64,000 bases of DNA from Rossellomorea aquimaris. Its GTDB lineage: Bacteria; Bacillota; Bacilli; Bacillales; Bacillaceae_B. This document shows, one piece after another, positions 30,850 through 39,835 of this stretch (position 1 is its first letter; every line of letters begins with the position of its first letter). The notes under the pieces are model-generated. The model saw nothing but the letters and a program-made list of their open reading frames with translations. It ran no database searches and had not been told where the DNA came from. Position numbers and translations under genes: made by a program. The stretch covers positions 124,001 to 188,000 of the forward strand of contig NZ_JAIVAR010000001.1 of the NCBI RefSeq assembly GCF_020171925.1. Direction: 5' to 3'.

Positions 30850-31749
30850 ATGTCAAATAAATTGACCGATCAATTACATTCATTTATAGAATATTTACAA
30901 ATAGAAAAGCAGTATTCCACCTATACTTTTGAACAATATCGTCATGATATTGAGGAATTCTACGTATTTATGAAAGAACAGGGTATTCAATCATTGGAGG
31001 AAGTGGAATATTTCGATGCGAGGCTATTTTTGACCGGACTTCATGAAAGGAAGTTAATGAGGGCTACAATATCAAAGAAGATATCGAGCTTAAGAAGCTT
31101 CTACAGGTTCCTGAATCGGGAAGAGATGGTCACCGCCAATCCTTTTTCTTTTGTGAACCTCCCCAAGAAAGAGCAGCGGCTTCCAAAATTCTTTTATGAA
31201 CAAGAAGTCCAGGTCCTGCTTGATGCTTGTGATGGGGATTCATCATTGGATATCCGCAACAAAGCACTATTTGAACTTCTTTACGGTACAGGGATCCGGG
31301 TGAGCGAATGTGCCAACCTGCAACTGAAAGATGTCGATTTGTCACTATCTACGATTCTTGTGAAGGGAAAAGGAAACAAAGAAAGATATGTACCTTTCGG
31401 GAGTTTTGCCCATGACGCACTTAACACATACATACAGCAATCGAGGCCTGCGCTACTGAAAGGACAAACCCATTCATCTGTATTTGTCAATCATCGCGGC
31501 GGTGCACTTACACCGAGGGGGATAAGGTTGATCCTTAATAAGATCGTGGAAAAGGCTTCGTTGACGTCGAAAATAAGTCCACATATGCTTAGGCATACCT
31601 TTGCAACCCATTTATTAAATAACGGTGCAGACTTGAGGACGGTCCAAGAGCTTCTTGGACATGCGAATCTCTCTGCGACCCAAGTTTACACCCATGTGAC
31701 AAAGGATCAGTTAAGAAAAACATATATGGCACATCATCCTCGTGCTTAA
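30850..31749 (+). CDS. xerC: Tyrosine recombinase XerC (CodV)
   Basis: XerC resolves chromosome dimers at dif together with XerD. The SAM-like N-terminal domain is followed by the catalytic domain with Arg150, a Lys in VKGKGNKER (near 172), His245 and Arg248 (HMLRHTF), His271 and the nucleophile Tyr280. The length is 299 aa. In B. subtilis this gene is codV, first of codV-clpQ-clpY-codY; the same order is kept here. It is chromosomal, with no integron or prophage features nearby. Confidence 0.95.
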   Translation: MSNKLTDQLHSFIEYLQIEKQYSTYTFEQYRHDIEEFYVFMKEQGIQSLEEVEYFDARLFLTGLHERKLMRATISKKISSLRSFYRFLNREEMVTANPFSFVNLPKKEQRLPKFFYEQEVQVLLDACDGDSSLDIRNKALFELLYGTGIRVSECANLQLKDVDLSLSTILVKGKGNKERYVPFGSFAHDALNTYIQQSRPALLKGQTHSSVFVNHRGGALTPRGIRLILNKIVEKASLTSKISPHMLRHTFATHLLNNGADLRTVQELLGHANLSATQVYTHVTKDQLRKTYMAHHPRA

Positions 31750-31765
31750 TATTGGAGGTCATTAG

Positions 31766-32308
31766 ATGGATCAATTCCACGCTACCACTATATTCGCAGT
31801 GCAGCATAAAGGGGAATGCGCGATGTCCGGTGACGGTCAGGTGACATTCGGGAATGCGGTCGTGATGAAACACACGGCAAAAAAAGTACGGAAATTGTTC
31901 AACGGTAAAGTTCTTGCCGGTTTTGCAGGTTCTGTTGCTGATGCCTTTACACTTTCTGAGATGTTTGAGGGAAAGCTTCAGGAATTCAACGGAAACCTTC
32001 AAAGGGCTGCTGTCGAACTTGCCAAGCAGTGGAGAAGTGATAAAGTATTAAGGAAACTAGAAGCAATGCTGATCGTTATGAATGAGAATCACCTACTCCT
32101 GATATCTGGGACAGGAGAGGTAATTGAACCGGATGATGGAATCCTCGCCATCGGTTCAGGCGGTAATTATGCGCTTTCGGCTGGCCGTGCCCTGAAGAAA
32201 TATTCAGGGGAGCACCTTTCTGCAAAGGAAATCGCGAAAGCATCGCTCGAAATCGCTGCTGAGATTTGTGTATATACCAATGAACAAATCATTGTAGAAG
32301 AATTATGA
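31766..32308 (+). CDS. hslV: ATP-dependent protease peptidase subunit HslV (ClpQ/CodW)
   Basis: HslV forms the double-ring peptidase chamber opened by HslU. The family core [10 protein letters not shown]...[10 protein letters not shown] is intact, with the canonical threonine at residue 7, and [14 protein letters not shown] is present. The length is 180 aa. The start is firm because an in-frame stop immediately precedes the ATG, with GGAGG upstream. Unlike B. subtilis ClpQ, which begins MSSFHATT and was reported to act as an N-terminal serine protease, this protein begins MDQFHATT and has no Ser2. Confidence 0.96.
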   Translation: MDQFHATTIFAVQHKGECAMSGDGQVTFGNAVVMKHTAKKVRKLFNGKVLAGFAGSVADAFTLSEMFEGKLQEFNGNLQRAAVELAKQWRSDKVLRKLEAMLIVMNENHLLLISGTGEVIEPDDGILAIGSGGNYALSAGRALKKYSGEHLSAKEIAKASLEIAAEICVYTNEQIIVEEL

Positions 32309-32357
32309 GCTCAATAGATGATTTTCTCACACTATACAAAAGATGGGAGTGTGCCAC

Positions 32358-33773
32358 ATGAAAAAAAACGCTGAGCAATTAACGCCGAGACAGATCGTTG
32401 AACGATTGGACCAATATATAGTAGGACAGAAGGATGCAAAAAGAGCCGTCGCGGTAGCCCTGAGGAATCGTTACCGTCGCAGCATGCTTCCGGATGGCTT
32501 GAAGGATGAAGTGATCCCAAAGAATATCCTAATGCTTGGTCCTACTGGAGTAGGTAAGACTGAGATTGCAAGAAGGATCGCTAAATTGGTTAGGGCGCCG
32601 TTTGTCAAAGTTGAAGCTACGAAGTTCACAGAAGTTGGGTATGTGGGACGCGATGTAGAGTCAATGGTAAGGGATCTTGTCGAAACCTCCGTCAGGCTCG
32701 TCAAAGAAGAAAAAATGGTGGGTGTGCGGGAACGTGCTGCTGAAAATGCCGATAAACGTCTCGTTGAACTGATCGTTCCGTCCAAAAAGAAGGCATCCTC
32801 TTATAAAAACCCGTTCGAAATGATATTCGGAGGCAATGGGACCGGCCAGAACAATGATGTCGACGAAGAAAAACAGGAAGAGCTCACTCTAAGGGAACAG
32901 CGTAAAAGGGCTGAGCAAAGACTCTCCAATGGAGAGTTGGAAGAGGAGTTCATCACCATTGAAGTGGAAGAGCAGCAAGCTTCCATGTTTGACATGTTAC
33001 AAGGGTCCGGCATGGAACAAATGGGGATGAATATGCAGGATGCCCTCAGCGGATTCATGCCCAAGAAAAAGAAAAAAAGAAAACTCAAGGTCAAGGAAGC
33101 AAGGGGTGTCCTTACGAATGAAGAGGCACAGAAGCTGATTGACATGGATGAAGTGACCCAGGAGGCAATTGTCAGGGCGGAGCAGTCGGGGATCATCTTC
33201 ATAGATGAAATAGACAAGATTGCAAGTAAAGGGTCGGGCCAATCTTCTGCAGATGTATCAAGGGAAGGGGTACAGCGTGATATCCTACCGATTGTCGAAG
33301 GCTCAACCGTAGTCACGAAGTATGGTTCTGTCAAGACGGATTATATCCTCTTCATCGGGGCAGGGGCATTTCACATGTCCAAACCGTCCGATCTCATCCC
33401 TGAACTACAGGGACGCTTTCCAATCCGGGTAGAGCTCCAAAAGCTTACCACTGAAGACTTTGTCCGGATATTGATTGAACCTGACAATGCCATTGTTAAA
33501 CAATATATTGCTTTAATGGAAACAGAAGGTATACAAATTGAATTTTCTGACGATGCTATTCGTAGGTTGGCAGAAATTGCTTATGAGGTCAACCAGGACA
33601 CGGATAACATCGGTGCCAGGAGGCTCCACACAATCATGGAAAAACTTCTGGAGGACTTATCGTTTGAAGCTCCTGATATTACGCTGGAAACGATTCAAAT
33701 CACCCCGAAGTATGTTGATGATAAACTGGGTGCGATCTCGAAGGATAAGGATTTAAGTCAATTCATCCTATAA
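32358..33773 (+). CDS. hslU: ATP-dependent protease ATPase subunit HslU (ClpY/CodX)
   Basis: HslU is the AAA+ unfoldase partner of HslV. Walker A is GPTGVGKTE (61-69) and Walker B is [10 protein letters not shown]. The inserted I domain contains a methionine-rich stretch and the lysine cluster PKKKKKRK. The extreme C-terminus LSQFIL is the HslV-activating tail. The ATG at 32358 is chosen by GGGAGTG spacing over the ATG at 32343. The length is 471 aa. It lies between hslV and codY. Confidence 0.96.
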   Translation: MKKNAEQLTPRQIVERLDQYIVGQKDAKRAVAVALRNRYRRSMLPDGLKDEVIPKNILMLGPTGVGKTEIARRIAKLVRAPFVKVEATKFTEVGYVGRDVESMVRDLVETSVRLVKEEKMVGVRERAAENADKRLVELIVPSKKKASSYKNPFEMIFGGNGTGQNNDVDEEKQEELTLREQRKRAEQRLSNGELEEEFITIEVEEQQASMFDMLQGSGMEQMGMNMQDALSGFMPKKKKKRKLKVKEARGVLTNEEAQKLIDMDEVTQEAIVRAEQSGIIFIDEIDKIASKGSGQSSADVSREGVQRDILPIVEGSTVVTKYGSVKTDYILFIGAGAFHMSKPSDLIPELQGRFPIRVELQKLTTEDFVRILIEPDNAIVKQYIALMETEGIQIEFSDDAIRRLAEIAYEVNQDTDNIGARRLHTIMEKLLEDLSFEAPDITLETIQITPKYVDDKLGAISKDKDLSQFIL

Positions 33774-33866
33774 GTTTCCCGTGATGCAAGACGGGGTAAT
33801 ATGATTACTACTTATAAAACAAATATAACAATAGATACACTTTAGTTGTACTAGGAGGAAATGAAA

Positions 33867-34646
33867 ATGAATTTATTAGCTAAAACAAGAACGATTAATG
33901 CCATGCTCCAAAAGGCTGCGGGAAAACCCGTGAATTTCAAGGAAATGTCTGAAACACTAAGCGGTGTTATAGAATCGAACGTATTCGTCGTTAGTCGCCG
34001 AGGTAAATTATTAGGATTTGCGATCAACCAGCAAATTGAGAATGAAAGAATGAAACAGATGCTTGAAGACCGTCAATTCCCTGAAGAGTATACTCAAAAT
34101 CTGTTCAATATCCAGGAAACATCTCCGAACCTTGATGTGGAAAGTGAATATACTGCATTCCCTGTAGAAAATAGGGAGTTATTCAAGAATGGTTTAACAA
34201 CCATTGTTCCGATCATAGGTGGTGGTGAACGCCTTGGTACGTTAATTCTTGCCCGTTTACAAGCAAGCTTTGAAGATGACGATTTGATTCTCGCTGAATA
34301 TGGTGCAACCGTAGTAGGCATGGAAATCCTTCGTGAGAAAGCTGAAGAGATCGAAGTGGAAGCTAGAAGTAAAGCTGTCGTTCAAATGGCAATCAGCTCC
34401 CTGTCCTACAGTGAGCTTGAAGCGATTGAACATATTTTCGAAGAGTTAAATGGAAACGAAGGTTTATTGGTTGCTTCCAAAATTGCGGACCGTGTTGGAA
34501 TCACCCGTTCCGTCATCGTAAACGCGCTTCGTAAATTGGAGAGTGCAGGCGTAATCGAATCTCGCTCCCTTGGCATGAAGGGGACATACATCAAAGTATT
34601 GAACAATAAATTTCTCCTTGAACTTGAGAAGCTTCGCACGAACTAA
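33867..34646 (+). CDS. codY: GTP- and branched-chain-amino-acid-sensing repressor CodY
   Basis: CodY is a global repressor active when GTP and isoleucine, leucine or valine are plentiful; in B. subtilis it also represses the fla/che operon. The N-terminal GAF-type sensor (about 1-155) is followed by a winged helix ([20 protein letters not shown], about 203-222). The ATG at 33867 is 8 bp from AGGAGG, and the ATG at 33861 is too close. The length of 259 aa equals B. subtilis. A near-perfect terminator follows. Confidence 0.97.
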   Translation: MNLLAKTRTINAMLQKAAGKPVNFKEMSETLSGVIESNVFVVSRRGKLLGFAINQQIENERMKQMLEDRQFPEEYTQNLFNIQETSPNLDVESEYTAFPVENRELFKNGLTTIVPIIGGGERLGTLILARLQASFEDDDLILAEYGATVVGMEILREKAEEIEVEARSKAVVQMAISSLSYSELEAIEHIFEELNGNEGLLVASKIADRVGITRSVIVNALRKLESAGVIESRSLGMKGTYIKVLNNKFLLELEKLRTN

Positions 34647-34676
34647 CTAATAGCTAGAGCGATGCTATAAATATTA

Positions 34677-34713
34677 ATCCGTCAGACCCTTAAGGGTCTG
34701 ACGGATTTTTTTA
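34677..34713 (+). terminator. codY terminator
   Basis: A perfect 14-bp stem (AATCCGTCAGACCC with its complement) around TTAA is followed by seven Ts. It separates the codY operon from the flagellar operon. Confidence 0.95.
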
Positions 34714-35243
34714 TGTCCACTTGACGCAGATATGCTTCAACTGCTGATAATCACCGTTGTGAAGACAAATAAGCATAAAGAACTAGAAAGGTATACATGG
34801 TCAGACTTGCCTTCTAGAATATGGATAGTAAAATGAAGTTGTTACATGTTTATTACGACTTTTTTCGACAGCATTACAAATATGACGTTAAACATACATT
34901 GCACATACTTCAATCAAATAATCGACAAATCTCCCTGATAAAATTGGTAAAATATTCAGCTAGAGGAAATGAAAGTGCGTTGTTACACTTAGTATTGTAA
35001 AAGCTTGTAATGTGATGAAAATATAATTGAAACATTATAGTAAAAATCCTGTTTATTTACTTCCAAATTAAGGGGTAATATTAGGCTTATAGTCATGATT
35101 TCTTCATTTTTCGACGTTTTTCGGTAAAAAATACTGAATATTCATAGACACTATGGAGCCTAAATATTACAATAAGGACGAATAGTAGATATTTTTGTAA
35201 AACAATCCGTATCTTACTAAATTAATGGATAGAGGTGTTCTTT
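34714..35243 (+). promoter_or_regulatory. fla/che operon upstream region
   Basis: About 530 AT-rich bases without a credible gene. A plausible vegetative promoter is TTTACT (35056-35061), 17 bp and TATTAG (35079-35084), which would leave a leader of about 150 nt. A CodY-box-like sequence lies at 35128-35142. TTGACG (34721-34726) with TGATAA (34745-34750) is another weak candidate. I found no convincing sigma-D promoter. Confidence 0.5.
35128..35142 (+). promoter_or_regulatory. CodY-box-like sequence upstream of flgB
   Basis: AAAATACTGAATATT matches the CodY consensus AATTTTCWGAAAATT at 11 of 15 positions, including the CTGAA core. It lies about 100 bp before flgB and downstream of the best promoter candidate, a position compatible with roadblock repression. 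In an AT-rich region such matches can occur by chance. Confidence 0.4.
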
Positions 35244-35633
35244 ATGAAACTTTTTTCCAATACATTCACGGCTATTGAACAAGGACTGAATTATTCCTCT
35301 ATGAAACAGAAGGCCATCTCCCAAAATATCGCAAATGTTGATACGCCAAACTATAAAGCGAAGAAGGTAGAATTTAAAACTGTTTTACAAAATTCAATGA
35401 CTGGATTCGAAGGTAAGCGAACGGATCCGAGGCATATTACAATCCGTTCTTCTAGTGGTCATACAGCTTTGTGGACAAAAAATGCGTATCAATATAATCA
35501 TAACGGCAATGGAGTCGATCTGGATCGTGAAATGTCCGAAATGGCATCTAATCAAATATATTTCAATGCGCTTTCGGATCGAATGAGCGGAAAGTTCAAT
35601 TCCTTGCAGTCCGTTATTAGAGGAGGTAAATAA
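35244..35633 (+). CDS. flgB: Flagellar basal-body rod protein FlgB
   Basis: A proximal rod subunit, exported through the flagellar type III system and polymerised on the MS ring. It has the rod/hook N-terminal signature KQKAISQNIANVDTPNYKAK. The ATG at 35244 is set by AGAGGTG; an in-frame GTG at 35235 lies within that site. The length of 129 aa is standard. It is the first gene of the about 27-kb fla/che operon; flgC follows after 2 bp. Confidence 0.96.
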   Translation: MKLFSNTFTAIEQGLNYSSMKQKAISQNIANVDTPNYKAKKVEFKTVLQNSMTGFEGKRTDPRHITIRSSSGHTALWTKNAYQYNHNGNGVDLDREMSEMASNQIYFNALSDRMSGKFNSLQSVIRGGK

Positions 35634-35635
35634 TA

Positions 35636-36100
35636 GTGTCGATCTTTACTAGTTTGAATACTACTTCCTCTGCACTGACGGCGCAGAGGTTAAGAATGGA
35701 CGTCATATCTTCCAATATGGCGAACGCAGATACTACGAGGGCCACCGTGAATGAGAATGGTGAATGGGAACCATACCGAAGAAAATCGGTTGTGATGCAA
35801 TCTAAAGAAGCGGGCTTTTCATCCTTCTTGCAGACTGCTGTAAATAAAAGCGATCAGAATTCAGTCGGCCAGGGTGTCAATGTCACGAGGATCAAAGAAG
35901 ACGAGAAGACTCCATTTAAAATGGCTTATGACCCAGAACATCCTGATGCAAATGAAGATGGATATGTATTACTCCCTAATGTAGATCCATTGAGGGAAAT
36001 GGTAGACCTGATTTCTGCAACACGCTCATATGAAGCAAATGTCACGGTTTTCAATGCAAATAAATCAATCTTAATGAAATCTTTGGAAATTGGTAAATAA
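35636..36100 (+). CDS. flgC: Flagellar basal-body rod protein FlgC
   Basis: A rod subunit with N-terminal SALTAQRLRMDVISSNMANADTT-type motif (split here at 13-35) and the C-terminal MVDLISATRSYEANVTVFNA segment of rod/hook proteins. The length is 154 aa. It has a GTG start after AGAGGAGG, 2 bp beyond flgB. Confidence 0.96.
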   Translation: MSIFTSLNTTSSALTAQRLRMDVISSNMANADTTRATVNENGEWEPYRRKSVVMQSKEAGFSSFLQTAVNKSDQNSVGQGVNVTRIKEDEKTPFKMAYDPEHPDANEDGYVLLPNVDPLREMVDLISATRSYEANVTVFNANKSILMKSLEIGK

Positions 36101-36114
36101 GGAGGGAGAGAATT

Positions 36115-36420
36115 ATGGCCATTCATAGTATAAGTTCGGTGAACCCGTCCGTTTTAAGTCCGTCTTTAGAAAAAAAAGAAATTTCACCTTCAGATGGCAC
36201 CGGGAGCTTTGCTGAATTACTCAAGAAATCAATTGATGAGGTAAACCGTTCGCAAGTCCAATCTGACCAAATGACTGAAAAATTGGTGCGTGGTGAAGAC
36301 GTTGATCTTCACCAAGTCATGATTGCTTCGCAAAAAGCCAGCATCACTCTCCAAACCACGATTGAAGTCCGAAATAAAGTAGTGGAAGCTTATCAAGAAA
36401 TAATGAGAATGCCAATGTAA
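36115..36420 (+). CDS. fliE: Flagellar hook-basal body complex protein FliE
   Basis: FliE joins the MS ring to the rod. The conserved C-terminal half DLHQVMIASQKASITLQTT and VRNKVVEAYQEIMRMPM is present. The length is 101 aa. A GGAGGGAGAG site precedes the ATG. It is 14 bp after flgC and 33 bp before fliF. Confidence 0.95.
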   Translation: MAIHSISSVNPSVLSPSLEKKEISPSDGTGSFAELLKKSIDEVNRSQVQSDQMTEKLVRGEDVDLHQVMIASQKASITLQTTIEVRNKVVEAYQEIMRMPM

Positions 36421-36453
36421 TAGCTGCATGCAGTCGAGTACCGGAGGATTGTA

Positions 36454-38040
36454 ATGAATGAATCGCTTAAGAATTATACAGAACAAATAAAGTCCTATTG
36501 GACAAGCAGAACAAAAAAGCAAAAAATCTCGATGGGTGCCATATTGCTGTCTGTCATACTGCTGATCAGCATCGCCGTCTTTTTTTCAACAAGAACATCG
36601 ATGGCCCCGCTTTATAAAAATCTATCTCCTTCTGAAACAGGTACCATAAAGGAAAACCTTGACGGTAGGGGAGTACCATCTGAGATAACCGAGGGTGGGA
36701 CGGCAATCCTTGTACCAGCTGAACAGGTGGATACGTTAAAAGTTGAGCTAGCCGCTGAAGGGATTCCAAACTCAGGCAGTATCGATTATTCATTCTTCAG
36801 CAAAAATGCTGGGTTCGGGATGACCGATAATGAATTTAACGTGATGAAGCTTGACGCCATGCAAACAGAATTGGTTGAGTTGATCAAAGGAATAGATGGT
36901 GTAAAAGATGCAAAAGTCATGATCAATCTACCACAGGAGCAGGTTTTTCTTAATGATGATGTAGAGAAAGCAACCGCTTCGATCGTATTGAATACAAATC
37001 CAGGCTTCAATATGGATCAACGCCAGATCAAGTCACTTTATCATCTCGTTTCAAAAAGCGTCCCGAACCTCCCTACAGAGAATATCGTCATCATGAATCA
37101 ATATTTTGAGTATTTCGATTTAGAATCTCAAAATAATTCTGGAGGAAGCGGGAATATCGCTCAGCAAATGGACGTCAAGAAAGAAATCGAGCGCGATCTC
37201 CAACGACAGGTCCAGAACATGCTCGGTACCTTGATGGGCTTCAATAAAGTGGTTGTTTCTGTCACAACTGATATTGATTTTACCCAGAAAAAAAGCGAAG
37301 TAAACGAAGTCAAACCAGTTGATGAAGAAAATATGGAAGGGATCGCCGTAAGCGCACAGCGGATCACGGAGACGTTCTCTGGTGAGGGAGCGGGTCCAGG
37401 AGGGGTTCCCTCAGGGGAAGATGCCGATGACACCCTGGACTCATATCAAGAAGGAACAGGGTCGAATGGCGATTATGAACGGATAGAAGAAACGATCAAT
37501 AACGAAGTGAACCGTATACGTTCCGAAATCGTGGACAGTCCATATAAAATCCGAGATCTTGGAATCCAGGTAATGGTCGAACCTCCAAGCGCAGATGACG
37601 AAAATTCACTTCCGCCGGACCGTATTGAAGATATTCAGAAAATCTTATCGACCATCGTACGCACTTCAATTGATAAAGAAGAAGTGCCTGAGCTGACCGA
37701 TGAAGCAATTGAGGACAAGGTGGTCGTCTCGGTTCAGAAATTCAATGGGAAAATGGAATTCGACGAGGAACCAAAAACGGCACTTCCATGGTGGATCTAT
37801 GCAGTTGGAGGAGTGCTACTCGTTATCATTCTATTACTCTTCTTCTTTTTAATAAGGTCTCGAAAGAAGAAGGAAGAAGAACTGCTTATAGAGGAAGAAC
37901 GCATCCCTGCAGAAATACCTGAAATAGAACCAAAAGAAGAAACGGAAGGAACCATTCGAAGAAAACAGCTTGAGAAGATGGCGAAGGAAAGGCCGGAAGA
38001 GTTCGCCAAGCTGCTTCGAACTTGGTTAGCTGATGAGTAG
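36454..38040 (+). CDS. fliF: Flagellar MS-ring protein FliF
   Basis: FliF forms the membrane and supramembrane ring on which the flagellum is built and to which FliG binds. Two membrane segments are visible, about residues 27-46 and 450-470, bracketing the ring-building domains (MAPLYKNLSPSE onward). The C-terminal tail, rich in acidic residues, ends in EFAKLLRTWLADE, the FliG-binding part. The length is 528 aa. Confidence 0.96.
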   Translation: MNESLKNYTEQIKSYWTSRTKKQKISMGAILLSVILLISIAVFFSTRTSMAPLYKNLSPSETGTIKENLDGRGVPSEITEGGTAILVPAEQVDTLKVELAAEGIPNSGSIDYSFFSKNAGFGMTDNEFNVMKLDAMQTELVELIKGIDGVKDAKVMINLPQEQVFLNDDVEKATASIVLNTNPGFNMDQRQIKSLYHLVSKSVPNLPTENIVIMNQYFEYFDLESQNNSGGSGNIAQQMDVKKEIERDLQRQVQNMLGTLMGFNKVVVSVTTDIDFTQKKSEVNEVKPVDEENMEGIAVSAQRITETFSGEGAGPGGVPSGEDADDTLDSYQEGTGSNGDYERIEETINNEVNRIRSEIVDSPYKIRDLGIQVMVEPPSADDENSLPPDRIEDIQKILSTIVRTSIDKEEVPELTDEAIEDKVVVSVQKFNGKMEFDEEPKTALPWWIYAVGGVLLVIILLLFFFLIRSRKKKEEELLIEEERIPAEIPEIEPKEETEGTIRRKQLEKMAKERPEEFAKLLRTWLADE

Positions 38041-38052
38041 GAGGATGTGTAC

Positions 38053-39066
38053 ATGGTAAGAAGAGAAAAAGGATTATCAGGCAAACAAAAAGCGGCCATC
38101 CTCCTGATTTCACTCGGACCGGATGTTTCCGCTTCGGTATATAAGCACCTCTCAGAGGAAGAAATAGAGAAGCTTACTTTAGAAATATCAGGTGTTAGAA
38201 GGGTAGAAACAGAAGCGAAGGAAGAAATCGTGGAAGAGTTTCATAATATTGCCCTTGCACAGGATTATATTTCCCAAGGTGGTATTGGTTATGCGAAGAC
38301 GGTCCTCGAAAAGGCCCTTGGTTCGGATCAAGCGACGGCCATCATCAACCGCTTGACATCTTCATTACAGGTCAGGCCCTTTGATTTTGCCAGGAAGGCG
38401 GATGCAGGCCAAATTTTGAATTTCATTCAAAATGAGCATCCTCAAACGATCGCCCTTATTTTGTCTTACTTAGATCCTCAGCAGTCCGGACAGATTTTAT
38501 CGGAACTCCCTCAGGAGGTTCAGGCGGACATCGCGAGAAGGATTGCCGTAATGGATGGGACATCTCCGGAAGTGATCAGTGAAGTTGAAGCCATCCTTGA
38601 AAGAAAGCTTTCTGCGACCGTAACCCAGGATTATACCCAAACAGGCGGTGTCGAGGCAGTGGTCGAAGTTCTGAACGGTGTTGACAGATCCACTGAGAAA
38701 ACGATTTTGGACGCCTTGGAAATACAAGATCCTGAATTAGCAGAGGAAATCAAGAAAAGAATGTTTGTCTTTGAAGATATCGTGACGCTTGACGGCCGTT
38801 CGATTCAAAGAGTCATCAGGGATTGTGATAATGAAGATCTCCTCCTTTCGCTTAAGGTATCCAGTGATGAAGTCAAGGAGATCGTATTCAAGAACATGTC
38901 CAATCGCATGGTAGAGACATTGAAGGAAGAAATGGAGTTCATGGGGCCTGTCAGACTCCGTGATGTAGAAGAAGCACAGTCAAGGATCGTGGCAATCATC
39001 AGAAGGTTGGAAGAAGGCGGGGAAATTATCATCGCCCGAGGTGGAGGAGACGATATCATTGTCTAG
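38053..39066 (+). CDS. fliG: Flagellar motor switch protein FliG
   Basis: FliG is the rotor part that meets the MotA stator and couples to FliM. The N-terminal part begins GKQKAAILLISLG, the middle domain has EHPQTIALIL, and the C-terminal torque helix region has FEDIVTLDGRSIQRVIRD. The ATG at 38053 is placed by TAGGAGG at 38038; the GTG at 38047 is too near. The length is 337 aa. Its end overlaps fliH. Confidence 0.96.
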   Translation: MVRREKGLSGKQKAAILLISLGPDVSASVYKHLSEEEIEKLTLEISGVRRVETEAKEEIVEEFHNIALAQDYISQGGIGYAKTVLEKALGSDQATAIINRLTSSLQVRPFDFARKADAGQILNFIQNEHPQTIALILSYLDPQQSGQILSELPQEVQADIARRIAVMDGTSPEVISEVEAILERKLSATVTQDYTQTGGVEAVVEVLNGVDRSTEKTILDALEIQDPELAEEIKKRMFVFEDIVTLDGRSIQRVIRDCDNEDLLLSLKVSSDEVKEIVFKNMSNRMVETLKEEMEFMGPVRLRDVEEAQSRIVAIIRRLEEGGEIIIARGGGDDIIV

Positions 39067-39835
39067 GATCATTAAATCATCAATGGCTCGTTCAACAGAT
39101 CGAGTCGTTGAATTGAAGCATGTCCATACCTTGACATTGGACTATCCCCAACCTAAAGAGGCCATCAGCGATCAAAAAAGGGTTCATCAAAAGGAAATCG
39201 ATAAGCTGCTCGCAGAAGCTCAAGAAACAGCCGATGAAATCGTGATGCAAGCATACGAAGAGCAGCGCATCGTCCAAAATCAAATACAACAGGAAAAGGA
39301 CGAGTGGTTGCAGCAACGGGAACGTCACTTTCAAGAGGCGTACAATGCCGGATTCCAGCAAGGTGAAGAAGAAGGTATGAAAAAAGGGTACCAGGATTAT
39401 CTTCAGCGTATAAAGGAAGCGGAAGAAATCGTCGAAACCAATAAACAGGAGTATTATGCTTACTTGGAAAATGCCGAAGAAGTCATCCTATCCTTGGCCA
39501 TTGCCAGTGCAGAGAAGATCATCGGACAGCAGGTTTCCGAGCATCCCGAGACGTTCCTCTCCATCATCCGACAAGGCTTAAAGGAAGTAAGGACGTTACC
39601 GGAAGTGCAAATCCATTGTCATCCATCAAAGTTCCAACTATTAATAGACAATAAACAAGAGATTGAAGCCCTGTTCCCAGGGCATGTACAGTGCTTCATT
39701 TATGCAAATGACGATCTGCAACAAGATGAATGCTACATAGAAACCAATCAGGGAAGGGTCATCGTGGGTTACGATTCCCAGCTTAAGGAATTAAAACAAG
39801 GCCTGCTCGATGCCTTGAAAGGGGAAGAAGGATGA
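39059..39835 (+). CDS. fliH: Flagellar assembly protein FliH
   Basis: FliH is the negative regulator and tether of the export ATPase FliI. It is charged and coiled-coil-rich in residues about 30-140, including glycine-spaced YNAGFQQGEEEGMKKGYQD, the GxxxG-like helix typical of FliH. The TTG at 39059 (MSRIIKSS) is about 9 bp from GGAGGAG. A GTG at 39041 in the same frame would add six residues. It overlaps the end of fliG and shares ATGA with fliI. Confidence 0.85.
   Translation: MSRIIKSSMARSTDRVVELKHVHTLTLDYPQPKEAISDQKRVHQKEIDKLLAEAQETADEIVMQAYEEQRIVQNQIQQEKDEWLQQRERHFQEAYNAGFQQGEEEGMKKGYQDYLQRIKEAEEIVETNKQEYYAYLENAEEVILSLAIASAEKIIGQQVSEHPETFLSIIRQGLKEVRTLPEVQIHCHPSKFQLLIDNKQEIEALFPGHVQCFIYANDDLQQDECYIETNQGRVIVGYDSQLKELKQGLLDALKGEEG

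Noticed and set aside
32801..33334. Minus-strand open frame of 177 codons opposite hslU
   Set aside because: It is antisense to a certain AAA+ gene; the product is Ser/Phe-rich with no recognisable domain.
34743..34750. GCTGATAA, a 7/8 match to the sigma-D -10 element GCCGATAA
   Set aside because: No TAAA-like -35 lies 14-16 bp upstream, and the site is about 500 bp from flgB.
34821..35000. A 59-codon open reading frame on the + strand in the codY-flgB gap (starts MDSKMKLLHVYYDFF)
   Set aside because: No ribosome binding site precedes its ATG (the upstream bases are CTTCTAGAAT), an in-frame stop lies just before it, and the sequence resembles no family I know. It is best explained as chance in AT-rich DNA.
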